Source: Clostridia bacterium
Lineage (GTDB): Bacteria; Bacillota; Clostridia; Christensenellales; Aristaeellaceae
Direction: 5' to 3'
Assembly: GCA_017431005.1 (NCBI GenBank)
Contig: JAFRLY010000059.1
Location: 1-64,000 of the forward strand
DNA length: 64,000 nucleotides
The translations under genes and the position numbers were made by a program. The notes beneath the pieces were generated by a model, which saw nothing but the letters and a program-made list of their open reading frames with translations, did no database searches and was not told the origin of the DNA. Position 1 is the first letter of the stretch. Each line of letters begins with the position of its first letter. Shown in pieces: positions 24,264-33,663 of the stretch.

Positions 24264-24659
24264 ATGATATCCACCAGAGGCAGATACGCGATCCGGGTCA
24301 TGATTGACCTGGCGCAGAATAATGCGGGAAGCTGCATTCCGCTGAAGGACATCGCGGAGCGGCAGCAGATTTCAAAAAAATACCTCGAAATCATTGTCAA
24401 GGATATGGTGGCCGGCGGTCTTCTGAAAGGCGTCAGCGGAAAAGGCGGAGGTTACAGGCTCAGCCGGAGGCCGGAAGAATACTCCATCGGCGAAATCCTT
24501 GAGCTCATGGAGGGGCCCTTGTCCTCCGTGGCCTGCCTTGCGGAACATCAGAATACCTGCCCCCGGAAAGCTGTCTGTCAGACGCTCCCGATGTGGACAG
24601 AGTTCGATCAGATGGTACATGATTTCTTCTTCGGCAAAAAACTGAGCGATCTGCTCTGA
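24264..24659 (+). CDS. Rrf2-family regulator, IscR-like
   Basis: 131 residues. N-terminal winged helix (RYAIRVMIDLA, PLKDIAERQQISKKYLEIIVKDM, GKGGGYRLSRRPEEYSIGEILE). Three cysteines in a C-x7-C-x5-C arrangement (about 90-104: ACLAEHQNTCPRKAVC) match the Fe-S ligands of IscR rather than the Cys-less CymR/NsrR variants. It likely senses cluster supply and represses iscS-iscU and itself. Divergent from iscS; followed by a strong terminator. Confidence 0.9.
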   Translation: MISTRGRYAIRVMIDLAQNNAGSCIPLKDIAERQQISKKYLEIIVKDMVAGGLLKGVSGKGGGYRLSRRPEEYSIGEILELMEGPLSSVACLAEHQNTCPRKAVCQTLPMWTEFDQMVHDFFFGKKLSDLL

Positions 24660-24680
24660 TCCTCCTGTTTTTCTGCAGAA

Positions 24681-24711
24681 AAAAGGCGCTCATGCAGCAT
24701 GAGCGCCTTTT
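24681..24711. terminator. Bidirectional terminator
   Basis: A perfect 14-bp stem AAAAGGCGCTCATG/CATGAGCGCCTTTT with a 3-base loop, between the converging Rrf2 and thioesterase genes. Confidence 0.9.
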
Positions 24712-24716
24712 TACGT

Positions 24717-25163
24717 TCAGTTCATGTTCAGTCTTTCCTTCCGCCGTCTTTCCGCTGCGGCATATTCGAGTTTTTCTGCAACCGTTTCCGGCTCAAAGAG
24801 GGGAACAGGAGCGGGGCGGTCCTGATCATCCAGCGCCACAAAAACCAGATAGGCCCGGTTAATCAGTTCTCTGGAACCGTCCAGATGCTCCACCATGCTG
24901 TCCACGCGAACCTCCAGGGATGTGCGCCCGGTCCAGGTGACGCCCGCCTCCTGCACGATGGTGTCATTCAGATACGCAGGCTTCAGGAATGTCAGGTTAT
25001 CGATGCACACAGTGGTAACGGCCTTCTGGGTATACCGCCTGGCAGCCACCGCGCCGACAACGTCGATCCAGGCCATCATCTGGCCGCCGAACAGTCTCGG
25101 TTTTGCATATCCGTTGCAATGCTGCGGCATGACAATCTGGACAGCGGTTGTTTTCTCTGTCAT
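24717..25163 (-). CDS. Acyl-CoA thioesterase, YkhA/YciA hotdog family
   Basis: 148 residues. The hotdog signature is NGYAKPRLFGGQMMAWIDVVGAVAA (about 17-41, with the catalytic Asp in MAWID), then NLTFLKPAYLNDTI and TSLEVRVDSM. It hydrolyses acyl-CoA in the cytoplasm; chain-length preference cannot be read. AAAGGAAAAG precedes the ATG. It follows the esterase gene by 21 bases on the same strand. Confidence 0.9.
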   Translation of the reverse strand: MTEKTTAVQIVMPQHCNGYAKPRLFGGQMMAWIDVVGAVAARRYTQKAVTTVCIDNLTFLKPAYLNDTIVQEAGVTWTGRTSLEVRVDSMVEHLDGSRELINRAYLVFVALDDQDRPAPVPLFEPETVAEKLEYAAAERRRKERLNMN

Positions 25164-25184
25164 ATTCTTTTCCTTTCAGGCTCT

Positions 25185-26273
25185 TCAGTCAGCCCTGAAC
25201 AGTCGGGGCAGGAAGGAGCGGATGCATCTGCGCCATACAGTCCAGTCATGCCCGCCGGGGAAGGTCTCCCGGATAATCCGGAGATCCTTGCCCTCCAGGA
25301 ACTGATCATCCGACGCGAAGCTTTCAAAAAACTGATCCTCAGTCCCCATTGCCCGGTAGAACACCCTGAATTCCTGATTGAACCGTTCCGGATCATTCAG
25401 CAGCTCCAGATGCTTCTCGGGTCCGTCCGCAGCCCATGGTGCCCGCATAAATCCGCTGAAAACCCCGGCATACGCAAACAGTTCGGGATGGGAAAGGGTT
25501 GTTACGCTGGTCTGATAGCTGCCCATGCTGAGTCCGGCCATCGCCCGGGAGGCTCTGTCTGTCCTGACAGGATAACGGGCTTCTATATAAGGAATCAGGT
25601 CGTGCAGCAGGATCTCTGTAAACAGCTGTCTGCCGCCCTCCTCCCCCTTTCTGGCCATGCCGTTTCCCATTACAATCAGCATTTCCTCCATCTGACCCGC
25701 TGCCAGCAGCTGATCCGCGATGCGTCCGACATGTCCCTGATAGACCCAGCCGGTTTCATTCTCACCGTATCCGTGCTGCAGATAAAGCACCGGATATTTC
25801 CTGGCCGGGTCAAATGCAGGCGGTGTATACACCAGGCAGATTTCATGCTTGCCGGTAACCCCGGAATAATAGTAATGACGTGTTACCGCGCCGTGTGCGA
25901 TCTCACCGAGATCATCCCAGCCAAGCATATCCGGCACAGGTACATCCACAAAGTTCATCGGCCTGCAGCACCCGTATCCGATCGGCAGATACGGACATAA
26001 TACGTCTGCTCCGTCAATCTTCAGAAAGAAATACAGGAATCCGGTCCCCATATCGAAGGTGCCCTCCCAGACTCCGTCTTCCCTTTTTGTCAGCGGAAAA
26101 ACCGTCCCGAAGCGGTCGATCAGCACCTCCTGCGCTTTCGGTGCAGGTATGGAGAAACGGACTTTGCCGTCCGGCAGAACCTCACAGCCTGTTTCCCCGT
26201 CCCTCCCGGGTTCTCCGTAATACGGATCGAATGATAGGCTTACATCCAGCGGCCATTGGGTCTTCATGGTCAT
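25185..26273 (-). CDS. CE1-like (feruloyl/acetyl) esterase, cytoplasmic
   Basis: 362 residues. An N-terminal beta-sandwich (about 15-105; CBM48/E-set-like: [19 protein letters not shown]) precedes an alpha/beta hydrolase of the esterase D/feruloyl esterase group ([24 protein letters not shown]). The nucleophile Ser is in AGLSMGSYQ (about 250) and the catalytic His in FPGGHDW (about 340); the acid is probably Asp in the loop between. There is no signal peptide, so it should act on imported ester-bearing sugars from plant polysaccharide. Operon with the thioesterase. Confidence 0.85.
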   Translation of the reverse strand: MTMKTQWPLDVSLSFDPYYGEPGRDGETGCEVLPDGKVRFSIPAPKAQEVLIDRFGTVFPLTKREDGVWEGTFDMGTGFLYFFLKIDGADVLCPYLPIGYGCCRPMNFVDVPVPDMLGWDDLGEIAHGAVTRHYYYSGVTGKHEICLVYTPPAFDPARKYPVLYLQHGYGENETGWVYQGHVGRIADQLLAAGQMEEMLIVMGNGMARKGEEGGRQLFTEILLHDLIPYIEARYPVRTDRASRAMAGLSMGSYQTSVTTLSHPELFAYAGVFSGFMRAPWAADGPEKHLELLNDPERFNQEFRVFYRAMGTEDQFFESFASDDQFLEGKDLRIIRETFPGGHDWTVWRRCIRSFLPRLFRAD

Positions 26274-26411
26274 AACGCTCCTTCCGTTCTGTCCGGAGCC
26301 CTCCCGGTGCCGGGAGAGCAGTTTTATATTGTCCGTACTGTTTATCTTTATTGTAGCTTATCCCGAGAGAAAAAACAATATCAGGCATTCTTCATCCTGC
26401 TGAAGCAGCAG

Positions 26412-26444
26412 AAAGCCGGCCGCGGATTACCCGCGGCCGGCTTT
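26412..26444 (-). terminator. Terminator-like hairpin after tpiA
   Basis: A perfect 14-bp GC-rich stem AAAGCCGGCCGCGG/CCGCGGCCGGCTTT with a 5-base loop. No long T run, but the stem is very stable; it closes the cggR-pgk-tpiA operon. Confidence 0.75.
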
Positions 26445-26462
26445 GCCGGTCAGTCAGACAGA

Positions 26463-27215
26463 TTATTTGTCGTAGTTGACAACCAGGGAGAAGTCCGGAG
26501 CCTTCAGGCTGGCGCCGCCGATCAGACCGCCGTCAATCTCGGGCTGGGCCATCAGACCCTTGACGTTCTTGGGGTTCATGCTTCCGCCGTACTGAATGCG
26601 GATGGCTTCACCGGTTTCGCAGCCGTATTTGTGCGCAACCGCCTTGCGGATCACGCCGATCGTTTCATTCGCCTGCTCATCCGTGGCCGTCAGTCCGGTG
26701 CCGATCGCCCATACGGGTTCATAAGCAATCACCACCTGGGAAACCTGTTCCGCTGTCAGTCCGTTCAGCGCGATCAGCGTCTGATACTCCACGAGCGCAT
26801 CGGTATATCCTGCTTCCCGTTCTTCCTTGTTCTCACCGACGCACAGGATCACCTTCAGGCCGGTTTCGACAGCCGCCAGCACCCGCTGGTTCACTGTCTT
26901 GTCGGTTTCCCCGAAGTACTGACGGCGTTCGCTGTGACCGATAATGACGTATTCCACGCCGCAGGCCTTCAGCATGTCCGCGCTCAGTTCACCGGTGAAA
27001 GCGCCGCTCTTTGCCCAGTGCACGTTTTCAGCGCCCAGGTGGATGTTGCTGCCTTCGGCAGCTTCCTTCACCGCGCAGAAATCAACGGCGGGAACGCAAA
27101 CCACGACGTCGCAGGAAGCGTCCGCCACCAGAGGCCGCAGCTCCGTTACCAGGGCTTTTGCTTCCTCAGGCGTTTTGTTCATTTTCCAGTTGCCGGCAAT
27201 AATCGCTCTACGCAT
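26463..27215 (-). CDS. tpiA: Triosephosphate isomerase
   Basis: 250 residues, the usual length. Interconverts dihydroxyacetone phosphate and glyceraldehyde 3-phosphate. Catalytic Lys in GNWKMNKT (about 12), His in IIGHSERR (about 95), Glu in [11 protein letters not shown] (about 167); the phosphate loop is IQYGGSM and GLIGGASL. Start at 27215 with GAGGTG; a GTG nine bases earlier overlaps that site. Last gene of the CggR-controlled operon. Confidence 0.97.
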   Translation of the reverse strand: MRRAIIAGNWKMNKTPEEAKALVTELRPLVADASCDVVVCVPAVDFCAVKEAAEGSNIHLGAENVHWAKSGAFTGELSADMLKACGVEYVIIGHSERRQYFGETDKTVNQRVLAAVETGLKVILCVGENKEEREAGYTDALVEYQTLIALNGLTAEQVSQVVIAYEPVWAIGTGLTATDEQANETIGVIRKAVAHKYGCETGEAIRIQYGGSMNPKNVKGLMAQPEIDGGLIGGASLKAPDFSLVVNYDK

Positions 27216-27229
27216 GATTTTCACCTCTG

Positions 27230-28432
27230 TTATTTCTCGTCCAGGCAGGCAACGCCGGGCAGGGTCTTGCCTTCAAGGAATTCCAGGGAAGCGCCGCCGC
27301 CGGTGGAGATGTGCGTCATCTTCGCCGCCAGGCCCATCTGCTCCACAGCCGCCGCGCTGTCGCCGCCGCCGATGATTGTAACGGCTTCGCTGTCCGCCAT
27401 CGCCTGCGCGACTGCCAGCGTGCCCTGAGCCAGTGTGGGGTTCTCAAACACGCCCATCGGTCCGTTCCAGACAACAGTCTTCGCGGCCTTGACAGCCTCC
27501 GCGAACAGTTCGCGGCTCTTGGGTCCGATATCCACGCCTTCCATGTCCGCCGGGATCTGATCCACGTCGACCACCAGGGTGTCAACCGGTCCGTCAATCG
27601 GATCCGGGAAGCTCTTCACGCACACTGTGTCAACGGGCAGCAGCAGATTGACGCCCTTTTCCTTTGCCTTGGCCATCATATCCTTGCAGTAATCGATCTT
27701 GCTTTCATCCAGCAGGCTGTTGCCGATTTCGAGTCCCTTGGCCTTCAGGAAGGTGAACGCCATGCCGCCGCCGATGATCAGGGTGTCAACCTTTTCCAGC
27801 AGGTTGTTGATCACGTTCAGCTTGTCCTCGATCTTCGCGCCGCCCAGCACCGCCACAAAGGGACGGTCAGCGTTTTCCAGCGCCTTGCCCATGATGGACA
27901 GTTCCTTGCCGATCAGATAGCCGGCTACGTTGGGGCTGGTAAAGGCAGTCACACCGGCGGTGGAGCAATGGGCACGGTGGCAGGATCCGAAAGCGTCATC
28001 CACATACGCATCCGCCAGAGAAGCCAGTTCCTTGCTGAACTCTTCAATATTCTTGGTCTCTTCCTTGCGGAACCTGGTGTTCTGCAGCAGCACCACGTCG
28101 CCGTCCTTCATCGCGGCCACGGCAGCCTTCGCGTTTTCACCGACAACATTATCGTCATCCGCAAAAACCACAGGCTGGCCCAGCAGCTCAGAAAGACGTT
28201 CCGCCACGGGAGCCAGGGAGAACTTGGCTTCCGGTCCGTTCTTCGGCTTGCCCAGATGGCTGCACAGAATAACCTTTCCGCCGTCCTTGATCAGCTTCTG
28301 AATCGTGGGCAGAGCCGCAACAATCCGCTTATCATTTGTGATCTTTCCATCCTTCATGGGGACATTGAAGTCGCAGCGAACCAGAACCCGTTTACCCTGT
28401 ACCTGAATGTCGTCAACCGTCTTCTTAGCCAT
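27230..28432 (-). CDS. pgk: Phosphoglycerate kinase
   Basis: 400 residues. Transfers phosphate from 1,3-bisphosphoglycerate to ADP. N-terminal [31 protein letters not shown] (substrate side), and C-terminal [21 protein letters not shown] and [11 protein letters not shown] (nucleotide side) are all present. Start at 28432 after AAGGAGAGG. Fourteen bases separate it from tpiA and about 70 from the cggR gene upstream. Confidence 0.97.
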   Translation of the reverse strand: MAKKTVDDIQVQGKRVLVRCDFNVPMKDGKITNDKRIVAALPTIQKLIKDGGKVILCSHLGKPKNGPEAKFSLAPVAERLSELLGQPVVFADDDNVVGENAKAAVAAMKDGDVVLLQNTRFRKEETKNIEEFSKELASLADAYVDDAFGSCHRAHCSTAGVTAFTSPNVAGYLIGKELSIMGKALENADRPFVAVLGGAKIEDKLNVINNLLEKVDTLIIGGGMAFTFLKAKGLEIGNSLLDESKIDYCKDMMAKAKEKGVNLLLPVDTVCVKSFPDPIDGPVDTLVVDVDQIPADMEGVDIGPKSRELFAEAVKAAKTVVWNGPMGVFENPTLAQGTLAVAQAMADSEAVTIIGGGDSAAAVEQMGLAAKMTHISTGGGASLEFLEGKTLPGVACLDEK

Positions 28433-28500
28433 AAACGTACCTCTCCTTTTTATTTGGTCTCTTTGTATCACGAAATCCCCTGCGGGGATACGTAATCATT

Positions 28501-29544
28501 TTACACCAGATTCCGTTCCTCTTCCAGTATTTCCGCCATCCGCCTGGCAGCTCCCTCGTCCGTGACCAGCAGTGCGTGACGGCCGTGGCGCATCACGGCC
28601 AGAATGGCTTTGGCCTTGGAGGATCCCGCTGCCACCGCAATCATGCTGCAGGTCGGCTTCAGTCTCGCCAGGTCAACGCCGATCCCCGTAGCCTCCAGCA
28701 GAACGCGCCCCTGCGGGTCAAAGAACGCCCCGAAACACTCGCCGCTGACCTCCTGCTCAGTCAGCCGCTTTTTCGTTGCCCGGTCAAGCTGCTGAAAGCG
28801 TGTTGTTTCATTCGCTTTTCCGATTCCGTGCAGAATGATGTCAGCCCGCTGAAGCAGTTCCATCACTTCACTGATTTCAGGCAGCTTCAGCATCTGCTGC
28901 ATAGCGGAGGCATCCAGCCGGTCCGGCAGATGAATCAGCCGGTAGTGTCCGCCCAGCTTCCCCGCCATTTCCTCTGCCAGGGTGTTGGCTTCCCATTCCA
29001 CTGAACGTCCAAGTCCGCCCCGGGCGGGAACCACCATCACATTCAGCGGCGTACTGCCCTGATAGCTTCGGACAACCGCGGCTACGGAACGTCCGCCTGT
29101 GATCGCAACCGTATTTCCGTTCTGCAGCATGCTCCGAAGCCGGACAGCGCAGAGGCGTCCCGCGTCTGACAGAACGGTCGGCTCCTCATCCGCGTCACCG
29201 GGTGCAACGATCACCCGGTCCACAGGGAGCGCTGCGCTGAGTCTGTTTTCCAGCTCTGTCAGACCGCTCATGGCCTTCGAGAACGCCCGCGCCGGCTCCA
29301 GAACACTCTCCGCTTTGCCGGTTACTGTCATTCCGGACGCGTTCAGCTCCACATAGCCCAGATCTCTCAGCAGGGCTGCCGTATTCCGGATTTCACGTTC
29401 AGGCAGATGAAGATGCTGAGCCAGCTGCCGGCGTCCGACAGGCTGCATCACGGAAATCCGTTCCAGTATCAGCGCCCTTCGTGCCATCTCATCCGTCAGG
29501 TCGGGCGCCAGCTTGCGCATCATCGTAAGCAGATCTGCATCCAT
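28501..29544 (-). CDS. cggR: Central glycolytic genes regulator, SorC family
   Basis: 347 residues. An N-terminal winged helix (about 10-80: MQPVGRRQLAQHLHLPEREIRNTAALLRDLGYV) precedes a SorC-type sugar-phosphate-binding domain with NTVAITGGRSVAAVV and an ADIILHGIG strand. In Bacillus, CggR represses the gapA operon and is released by fructose-1,6-bisphosphate; position at the head of pgk-tpiA, plus the operator upstream, supports the same role. Start at 29544, after GAGGGAGGG; the frame extends farther upstream but across the operator. Confidence 0.93.
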   Translation of the reverse strand: MDADLLTMMRKLAPDLTDEMARRALILERISVMQPVGRRQLAQHLHLPEREIRNTAALLRDLGYVELNASGMTVTGKAESVLEPARAFSKAMSGLTELENRLSAALPVDRVIVAPGDADEEPTVLSDAGRLCAVRLRSMLQNGNTVAITGGRSVAAVVRSYQGSTPLNVMVVPARGGLGRSVEWEANTLAEEMAGKLGGHYRLIHLPDRLDASAMQQMLKLPEISEVMELLQRADIILHGIGKANETTRFQQLDRATKKRLTEQEVSGECFGAFFDPQGRVLLEATGIGVDLARLKPTCSMIAVAAGSSKAKAILAVMRHGRHALLVTDEGAARRMAEILEEERNLV

Positions 29545-29575
29545 GCCGCGGCCCTCCCTCGTTTGCTTTTTGGGG

Positions 29576-29646
29576 CGGGACAATTTTTGCCCGGTCGGTT
29601 CGGCTTCGTCCCGACTCATCTTACCACAGGGCGCCCGGCATGACAA
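29576..29646 (-). promoter_or_regulatory. cggR promoter with CggR operator
   Basis: On the minus strand TTGTCA (29641-29646), 17 bp, TAAGAT (29618-29623). Immediately downstream, 29576-29613 reads CGGGAC, 14 bases, CGGGCA, five bases, TGTCCCG. This tracks the known Bacillus consensus of two CGGGAC-N6-TGTC half-operators separated by four bases, with the second half best conserved at its TGTC end. The placement, between -10 and gene start, is also as in Bacillus. Confidence 0.78.
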
Positions 29647-29661
29647 GTTTTTTCCGCTTTA

Positions 29662-30807
29662 TTATACGCTGATTGTCTCCACTCCGGCCAGTGCCGCTTC
29701 AATCAGCTTTTCCTCCTCCAGCCTGCTTTCGCCCTCCAGTATTTTTTCCAGCTTCGGTTTGGTGGCGGGATGCCGCGGTGTAAAGACCGTACAGCAGTCC
29801 TCGTAAGGCAGTGAGGAAATCTCCAGGGTGTCAATCCTGCGGGCAACCTCGATAATTTCACTCTTATCGAACCCGATCAGCGGTCTGAAGACCGGCATGC
29901 CGGTTACAGCGTCTGTGGTTCCCAGAGCCTGCATGGTCTGGCTGGCAACCTGGCCGATGCTCTCGCCGGTAATGAGTGCTTCACAGCCCTCCTGCCGGGC
30001 GATCCGCTCCGCGATCCGCATCATATATCTGCGCATGATCAGCGTCGAATACTCCTCCGGACATTTTTCGTGAATGGCCAGCTGAATTTCTGTAAACGGA
30101 ACGACAAACACCTTCAGACCGCAGCAGCTGTAGCTCAGCTTTCTGGCAAGATCCAGGACCTTTTCCTTGGCCCGGTCTGAGGTGTAAGGATAGCTGTGAA
30201 AATGCACCGCGTTGATCTGAACGCCTCTCTTTGCAATCATCCATCCGGCTACCGGGCTGTCTATTCCGCCGGACAGAAGCAGAGTCGCCCGTCCGTTGGT
30301 GCCCACGGGCATTCCGCCGACTGCGGGAATTTCCCGTACGTACAGATAAGCCAGATCACGGATTTCAATGTTCATCAGGTGTTCCGGATGATGCACGTCC
30401 ACCTTCAGGTCCGGATTTGCCTGCAGGATCCGGTATCCCACCTCTTCATTGATGGCCGGCGAGTCCAGCGGATACCGTTTGTCACTGCGCCGCGCCACAA
30501 CCTTAAAGGTTCCCCGCATGTCCCGGGTCATTGAAACCGCCTGCGCGCAGATCGCCTCAAAATCCTCCTTGGGCATTTCCACCGCCGGGCTCACACTGTG
30601 CACGCCGAATACATGCGTCACCCTGTCAATGCAGGTTTCCAGGTCTGAAAAACCGCTGACAAAAATCCGGCTGTCATGCATCCAGACTTCTCCCTGCAGA
30701 TCCTTCACGGCGTAACGGATTTTGCGTACCAGCGCGCGCATAAAATACGGGCGGTTCAGGCCCTTAAGAAAGATTTCCCCGAAGCGAACCAGCAGCAGGT
30801 CTCTCAT
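29662..30807 (-). CDS. thiI: tRNA 4-thiouridine synthase
   Basis: 381 residues. Order: NFLD/THUMP RNA-binding region (about 1-165), then a PP-loop adenylation domain with LLSGGIDSPVAGWM (about 180-195) and ITGESIGQVASQT. It ends without the C-terminal rhodanese domain found in E. coli, as is normal in Firmicutes. It adenylates U8 of tRNA and inserts sulfur carried by a dedicated desulfurase, here the gene just upstream (17-base gap). Cys in EDCCTVF is the conserved persulfide-side cysteine. GGAGGAATAA precedes the ATG. Confidence 0.94.
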   Translation of the reverse strand: MRDLLLVRFGEIFLKGLNRPYFMRALVRKIRYAVKDLQGEVWMHDSRIFVSGFSDLETCIDRVTHVFGVHSVSPAVEMPKEDFEAICAQAVSMTRDMRGTFKVVARRSDKRYPLDSPAINEEVGYRILQANPDLKVDVHHPEHLMNIEIRDLAYLYVREIPAVGGMPVGTNGRATLLLSGGIDSPVAGWMIAKRGVQINAVHFHSYPYTSDRAKEKVLDLARKLSYSCCGLKVFVVPFTEIQLAIHEKCPEEYSTLIMRRYMMRIAERIARQEGCEALITGESIGQVASQTMQALGTTDAVTGMPVFRPLIGFDKSEIIEVARRIDTLEISSLPYEDCCTVFTPRHPATKPKLEKILEGESRLEEEKLIEAALAGVETISV

Positions 30808-30823
30808 GAATTATTCCTCCAGA

Positions 30824-31975
30824 TTATCGGCGTGTAAATCTTCTGAGCGCGGCATGGTGGGCGGCGGCTCTTTCGATTGTGTAATCAATCTCTTCCTGTG
30901 TCGTGTCCGGGCACAGGCTGAACCGCAGGGAACAGTCCGCGATCTCCTGCCGTACGTTCATAGCCTTCAGCACCGGCGAAATCTTCTGCTTTCTGCTGGC
31001 GCACGCGCTTCCTGCGGAAACATAGATTTCGTCTCCCTCCAGGGCAAAAAGCATCGTCTGACTCCTTACCGGCGGAAGCGCGGCGTTCAGGATGTGCGGA
31101 GCGGCCCATTCGCTGTCCGCTTCCGGCCCGTTCAGAACCGCGTCGGGAATTCTGTCCTTCAGGCCTTCCCACAGGCGGATCTTCAGAGACTTCATCCGTT
31201 CATTGTTTTCTTCCCGGTATGCCCGGGCGGCGGCTCCCAGTGTGAGAATGCCAAGGGTGTTCTCGGTTCCGGACCGGATGCCGCCCTCCTGCCCTCCTCC
31301 GAAAATCAGAGGCTTCAGAGAGCTGTCATTCCGGACAATCAGCGCGCCGCTTCCCTTCAGTCCGTGTATTTTATGAGCGGAGAGCGCATAGGACTGGATT
31401 CCCCATCCGCGAAAATCCAGCGGTACCCGCAGAAAGCCCTGAACACCGTCCACATGAATCGCGGCTTCAGGGCACAGCCGGTTACGCAGCTCCGCGATTT
31501 CACGGATCGGCTGAACCGCTCCGGTTTCATTGTTAACCTGCATCACAGCAATCAGAAAAACGGTTTCATCCATCAGCGCTTCCAGCGCCTGCAGATCCAG
31601 CCGGCCGTCCGCCAGAACGGGGATTTTCACCACAGTATGCCCCAGGCGGCGGATCTCATCCTCACAGGCCAGGACCGCCGGATGCTCCACCTGAGACACC
31701 AGCACCTTTCCGGGTGTCCGTCTTCCCTTCGCCCGTCCCAGCAGCGCCAGGTTGTCCGCTTCCGTTCCGCCGGAAGTGAAAAAGATCCGGCTTCCCTCCG
31801 CGCGGACCGCTTTCAGGCAGATCTGCCTGGTTTCCTCCAGCAGCTTCTGAACCTCCATGGCAGGCTTATAGAGGGCGGATGGATTATACCATCCGCCCTT
31901 CATTGCGTTCTCGGCGACCTGCACGACCTCAGGAGCAGGACGTGTCGTCGCACTGTTGTCCAGATAAGCGGTCAT
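30824..31975 (-). CDS. Cysteine desulfurase, ThiI partner (NifZ/IscS-like)
   Basis: 383 residues. PLP lysine in ALSAHKIHGLKGSG (about 205); active cysteine in YVSAGSACASRKQK (about 325); HVDGVQGFLR and VEHPAV contacts. It differs clearly from IscS at 22928, and its tight pairing with thiI matches the arrangement of nifZ-thiI in Bacillus, so its sulfur probably goes to tRNA rather than to Fe-S clusters. Two bases separate it from the membrane-protein gene upstream. Confidence 0.92.
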   Translation of the reverse strand: MTAYLDNSATTRPAPEVVQVAENAMKGGWYNPSALYKPAMEVQKLLEETRQICLKAVRAEGSRIFFTSGGTEADNLALLGRAKGRRTPGKVLVSQVEHPAVLACEDEIRRLGHTVVKIPVLADGRLDLQALEALMDETVFLIAVMQVNNETGAVQPIREIAELRNRLCPEAAIHVDGVQGFLRVPLDFRGWGIQSYALSAHKIHGLKGSGALIVRNDSSLKPLIFGGGQEGGIRSGTENTLGILTLGAAARAYREENNERMKSLKIRLWEGLKDRIPDAVLNGPEADSEWAAPHILNAALPPVRSQTMLFALEGDEIYVSAGSACASRKQKISPVLKAMNVRQEIADCSLRFSLCPDTTQEEIDYTIERAAAHHAALRRFTRR

Positions 31976-31977
31976 CC

Positions 31978-32517
31978 TTAATTCTCCTGCTCCACGCCTC
32001 TGGGCAGGTACTGCCGGACGTTGGACACCATTTCGTCACTGGGTTCAAAAATAATCATTTTCTTCACGTTATCCTTGCTGAAATAGAAATAGTACAGCTC
32101 GGCGTCCCTGTTCAGGAACCAGTTCATCCGCTTGATGTCCTTCATGTTCAGGTAACGGTGGAAGGATCCGGAGGATACCTTTCCGAACGCTTCAACATTC
32201 CGCACGTTCAGGCTTCCGAGGCTCTTTCTCTTTTTATTGTTGTACACCTCGGCAAAGTCAAGCGCCCCGTTGGTGAAGGTATATTCATATTCTGTCAGCA
32301 GGCGGTCATGGAACAGGAAGGTATAAATGGCTATTCCGGCCATCACCAGCATTGTCACCAGACTCACGATATTGAAATTCATGGTAATCGTGCCCAGGAT
32401 CATGGCAGCCAGAAGCGCTGAAAAGACCATGATAACCCAGCTGAAATAATACACGATACGATTGATGGTGTTGTTCCGTTTCACCACAACTTCTTCCAGA
32501 AAATGATCCATTGCCAT
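31978..32517 (-). CDS. DUF6106-like membrane protein
   Basis: 179 residues. Two transmembrane helices lie near 20-42 and 47-68 (YYFSWVIMVFSALLAAMI, IVSLVTMLVMAGIAIYTFLF); the rest is a cytoplasmic beta-rich domain (EYEYTFTNGALDFAEVYNNKKRKSLG, LYYFYFSKDNVKKMIIFEPSDEM) reminiscent of a PH-like fold. The protein matches my memory of the DUF6106 family of Clostridia, whose role is unknown. Start at 32517 with GGAGGAAA. It is embedded between ispA and the ThiI sulfur genes in one leftward operon. Confidence 0.75.
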   Translation of the reverse strand: MAMDHFLEEVVVKRNNTINRIVYYFSWVIMVFSALLAAMILGTITMNFNIVSLVTMLVMAGIAIYTFLFHDRLLTEYEYTFTNGALDFAEVYNNKKRKSLGSLNVRNVEAFGKVSSGSFHRYLNMKDIKRMNWFLNRDAELYYFYFSKDNVKKMIIFEPSDEMVSNVRQYLPRGVEQEN

Positions 32518-32542
32518 TGTCTTTTTCCTCCGTCTCTCTGTT

Positions 32543-33421
32543 TTATTGCACCCGGTCCAGCACGTTCCTGGCCAGCCGGACAAAAAGCTCCGTGTCCCAG
32601 GGGGCCATCCGTTCTGCCGCAGCAATCGCCGCTTCCGCTTCGCGGCGGGCATCTTCCCGTGTGCCGTCTGTTCCCCGCAGGGAAACCCAGGTCATTTTCC
32701 CCCGTTCAGCGTCCATGCCGGTTTTTTTGCCCAGCAGGCTCACGTCGCCGATAACATCCAGCAGATCATCCGTCATCTGGAACGCCAGCCCGAAATGGTA
32801 ACCGTACGCCAGACCGTTGGCAATCATCTCTTCAGGCGCTCCCGCCAGTATCAGCCCCGCCTCCAGAGGCGCCTGGAGCAGATCCGCCGTCTTATGCACG
32901 TGAATCCGTTTCAGCTCCTCCAGCGAGGGTTCCCCGCCCTCAGCGCTCAGATCGTATATCTGTCCGGCAATCATACCGGTTACTCCCGCGTGGCGCAGAA
33001 TGGATTCCATGGCCCGGAGGCCGTTGCGGTCTTCCCTGGCCAGTGCGGCCCTGGCCATGATTTCACCGGCCGCGTTCAGCAGGCCGTCTCCGGCCAGGAT
33101 GGCGATGTCCTCCCCGAAAACCTTATGATTCGTCGGTTTTCCCCTGCGGAGATCATCGTTGTCCATTGCGGGAAGATCGTCATGGATCAGGCTGTATGTG
33201 TGGATCATTTCCAGTGCGCAGGCAAAGGGAAGCGCCTCTTCCGGACTGCCTCCCGCCATCTCGCAGGCCGCCAGCAGCAGTACCGGGCGTATCCGCTTTC
33301 CGCCGGCGCTCAGGCTGTAATCCATTGCTTCAGCCAGACGGTCCGGAATGGCTCCTATGCCCGGCAGAACCTGTGTCAGCGCCGTTTCAGTCATGGACCG
33401 GTATTCATCAAACGTTCTCAT
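32543..33421 (-). CDS. ispA: Farnesyl/geranyl diphosphate synthase
   Basis: 292 residues, polyprenyl synthetase. First aspartate-rich motif LIHDDLPAMDND (about 82-93), second MTDDLLDVIGD (about 215-225), and GGKRIRPVL near the N-terminus. The small residues ahead of the first motif suit a C15 product. It provides the primer for undecaprenyl and menaquinone chains. Its ATG overlaps the stop of xseB (ATGA). Confidence 0.93.
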   Translation of the reverse strand: MRTFDEYRSMTETALTQVLPGIGAIPDRLAEAMDYSLSAGGKRIRPVLLLAACEMAGGSPEEALPFACALEMIHTYSLIHDDLPAMDNDDLRRGKPTNHKVFGEDIAILAGDGLLNAAGEIMARAALAREDRNGLRAMESILRHAGVTGMIAGQIYDLSAEGGEPSLEELKRIHVHKTADLLQAPLEAGLILAGAPEEMIANGLAYGYHFGLAFQMTDDLLDVIGDVSLLGKKTGMDAERGKMTWVSLRGTDGTREDARREAEAAIAAAERMAPWDTELFVRLARNVLDRVQ

Positions 33422-33663
33422 TCAGTCTCCTCCAGCGCCGTCTCCTGCTCCGTTCCGTCCGGCCCGGTCTGCAGTACTGTAAGCCTGCGGCTGTAATCCT
33501 GCAGCTCCTGGTCCAGCGCCTTCAGCAGTCCCATTCCTTCCTCATAACATCGGACAGATTCCTCCAGCGGCAGCGTACCGCTCTCGATCCTGCTGATCAT
33601 GCGCTGCACAGCTTCCAGTTTCTCCTCAAATGTTGCTCCGCTGTTGTCCGGTCTCTCACTCAT
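33418..33663 (-). CDS. xseB: Exodeoxyribonuclease VII small subunit
   Basis: 81 residues from the preferred ATG. FEEKLEAVQRMISRIESGTLPLEESVRCYEEGM is the full XseB helical-hairpin motif; the tail is acidic. Several copies bind one XseA to form the single-strand exonuclease. The start codon overlaps the xseA stop; an earlier ATG at 33675 directly abuts the GGAGG and is less likely. Overlap with ispA at the other end. Confidence 0.93.
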   Translation of the reverse strand: MSERPDNSGATFEEKLEAVQRMISRIESGTLPLEESVRCYEEGMGLLKALDQELQDYSRRLTVLQTGPDGTEQETALEETE

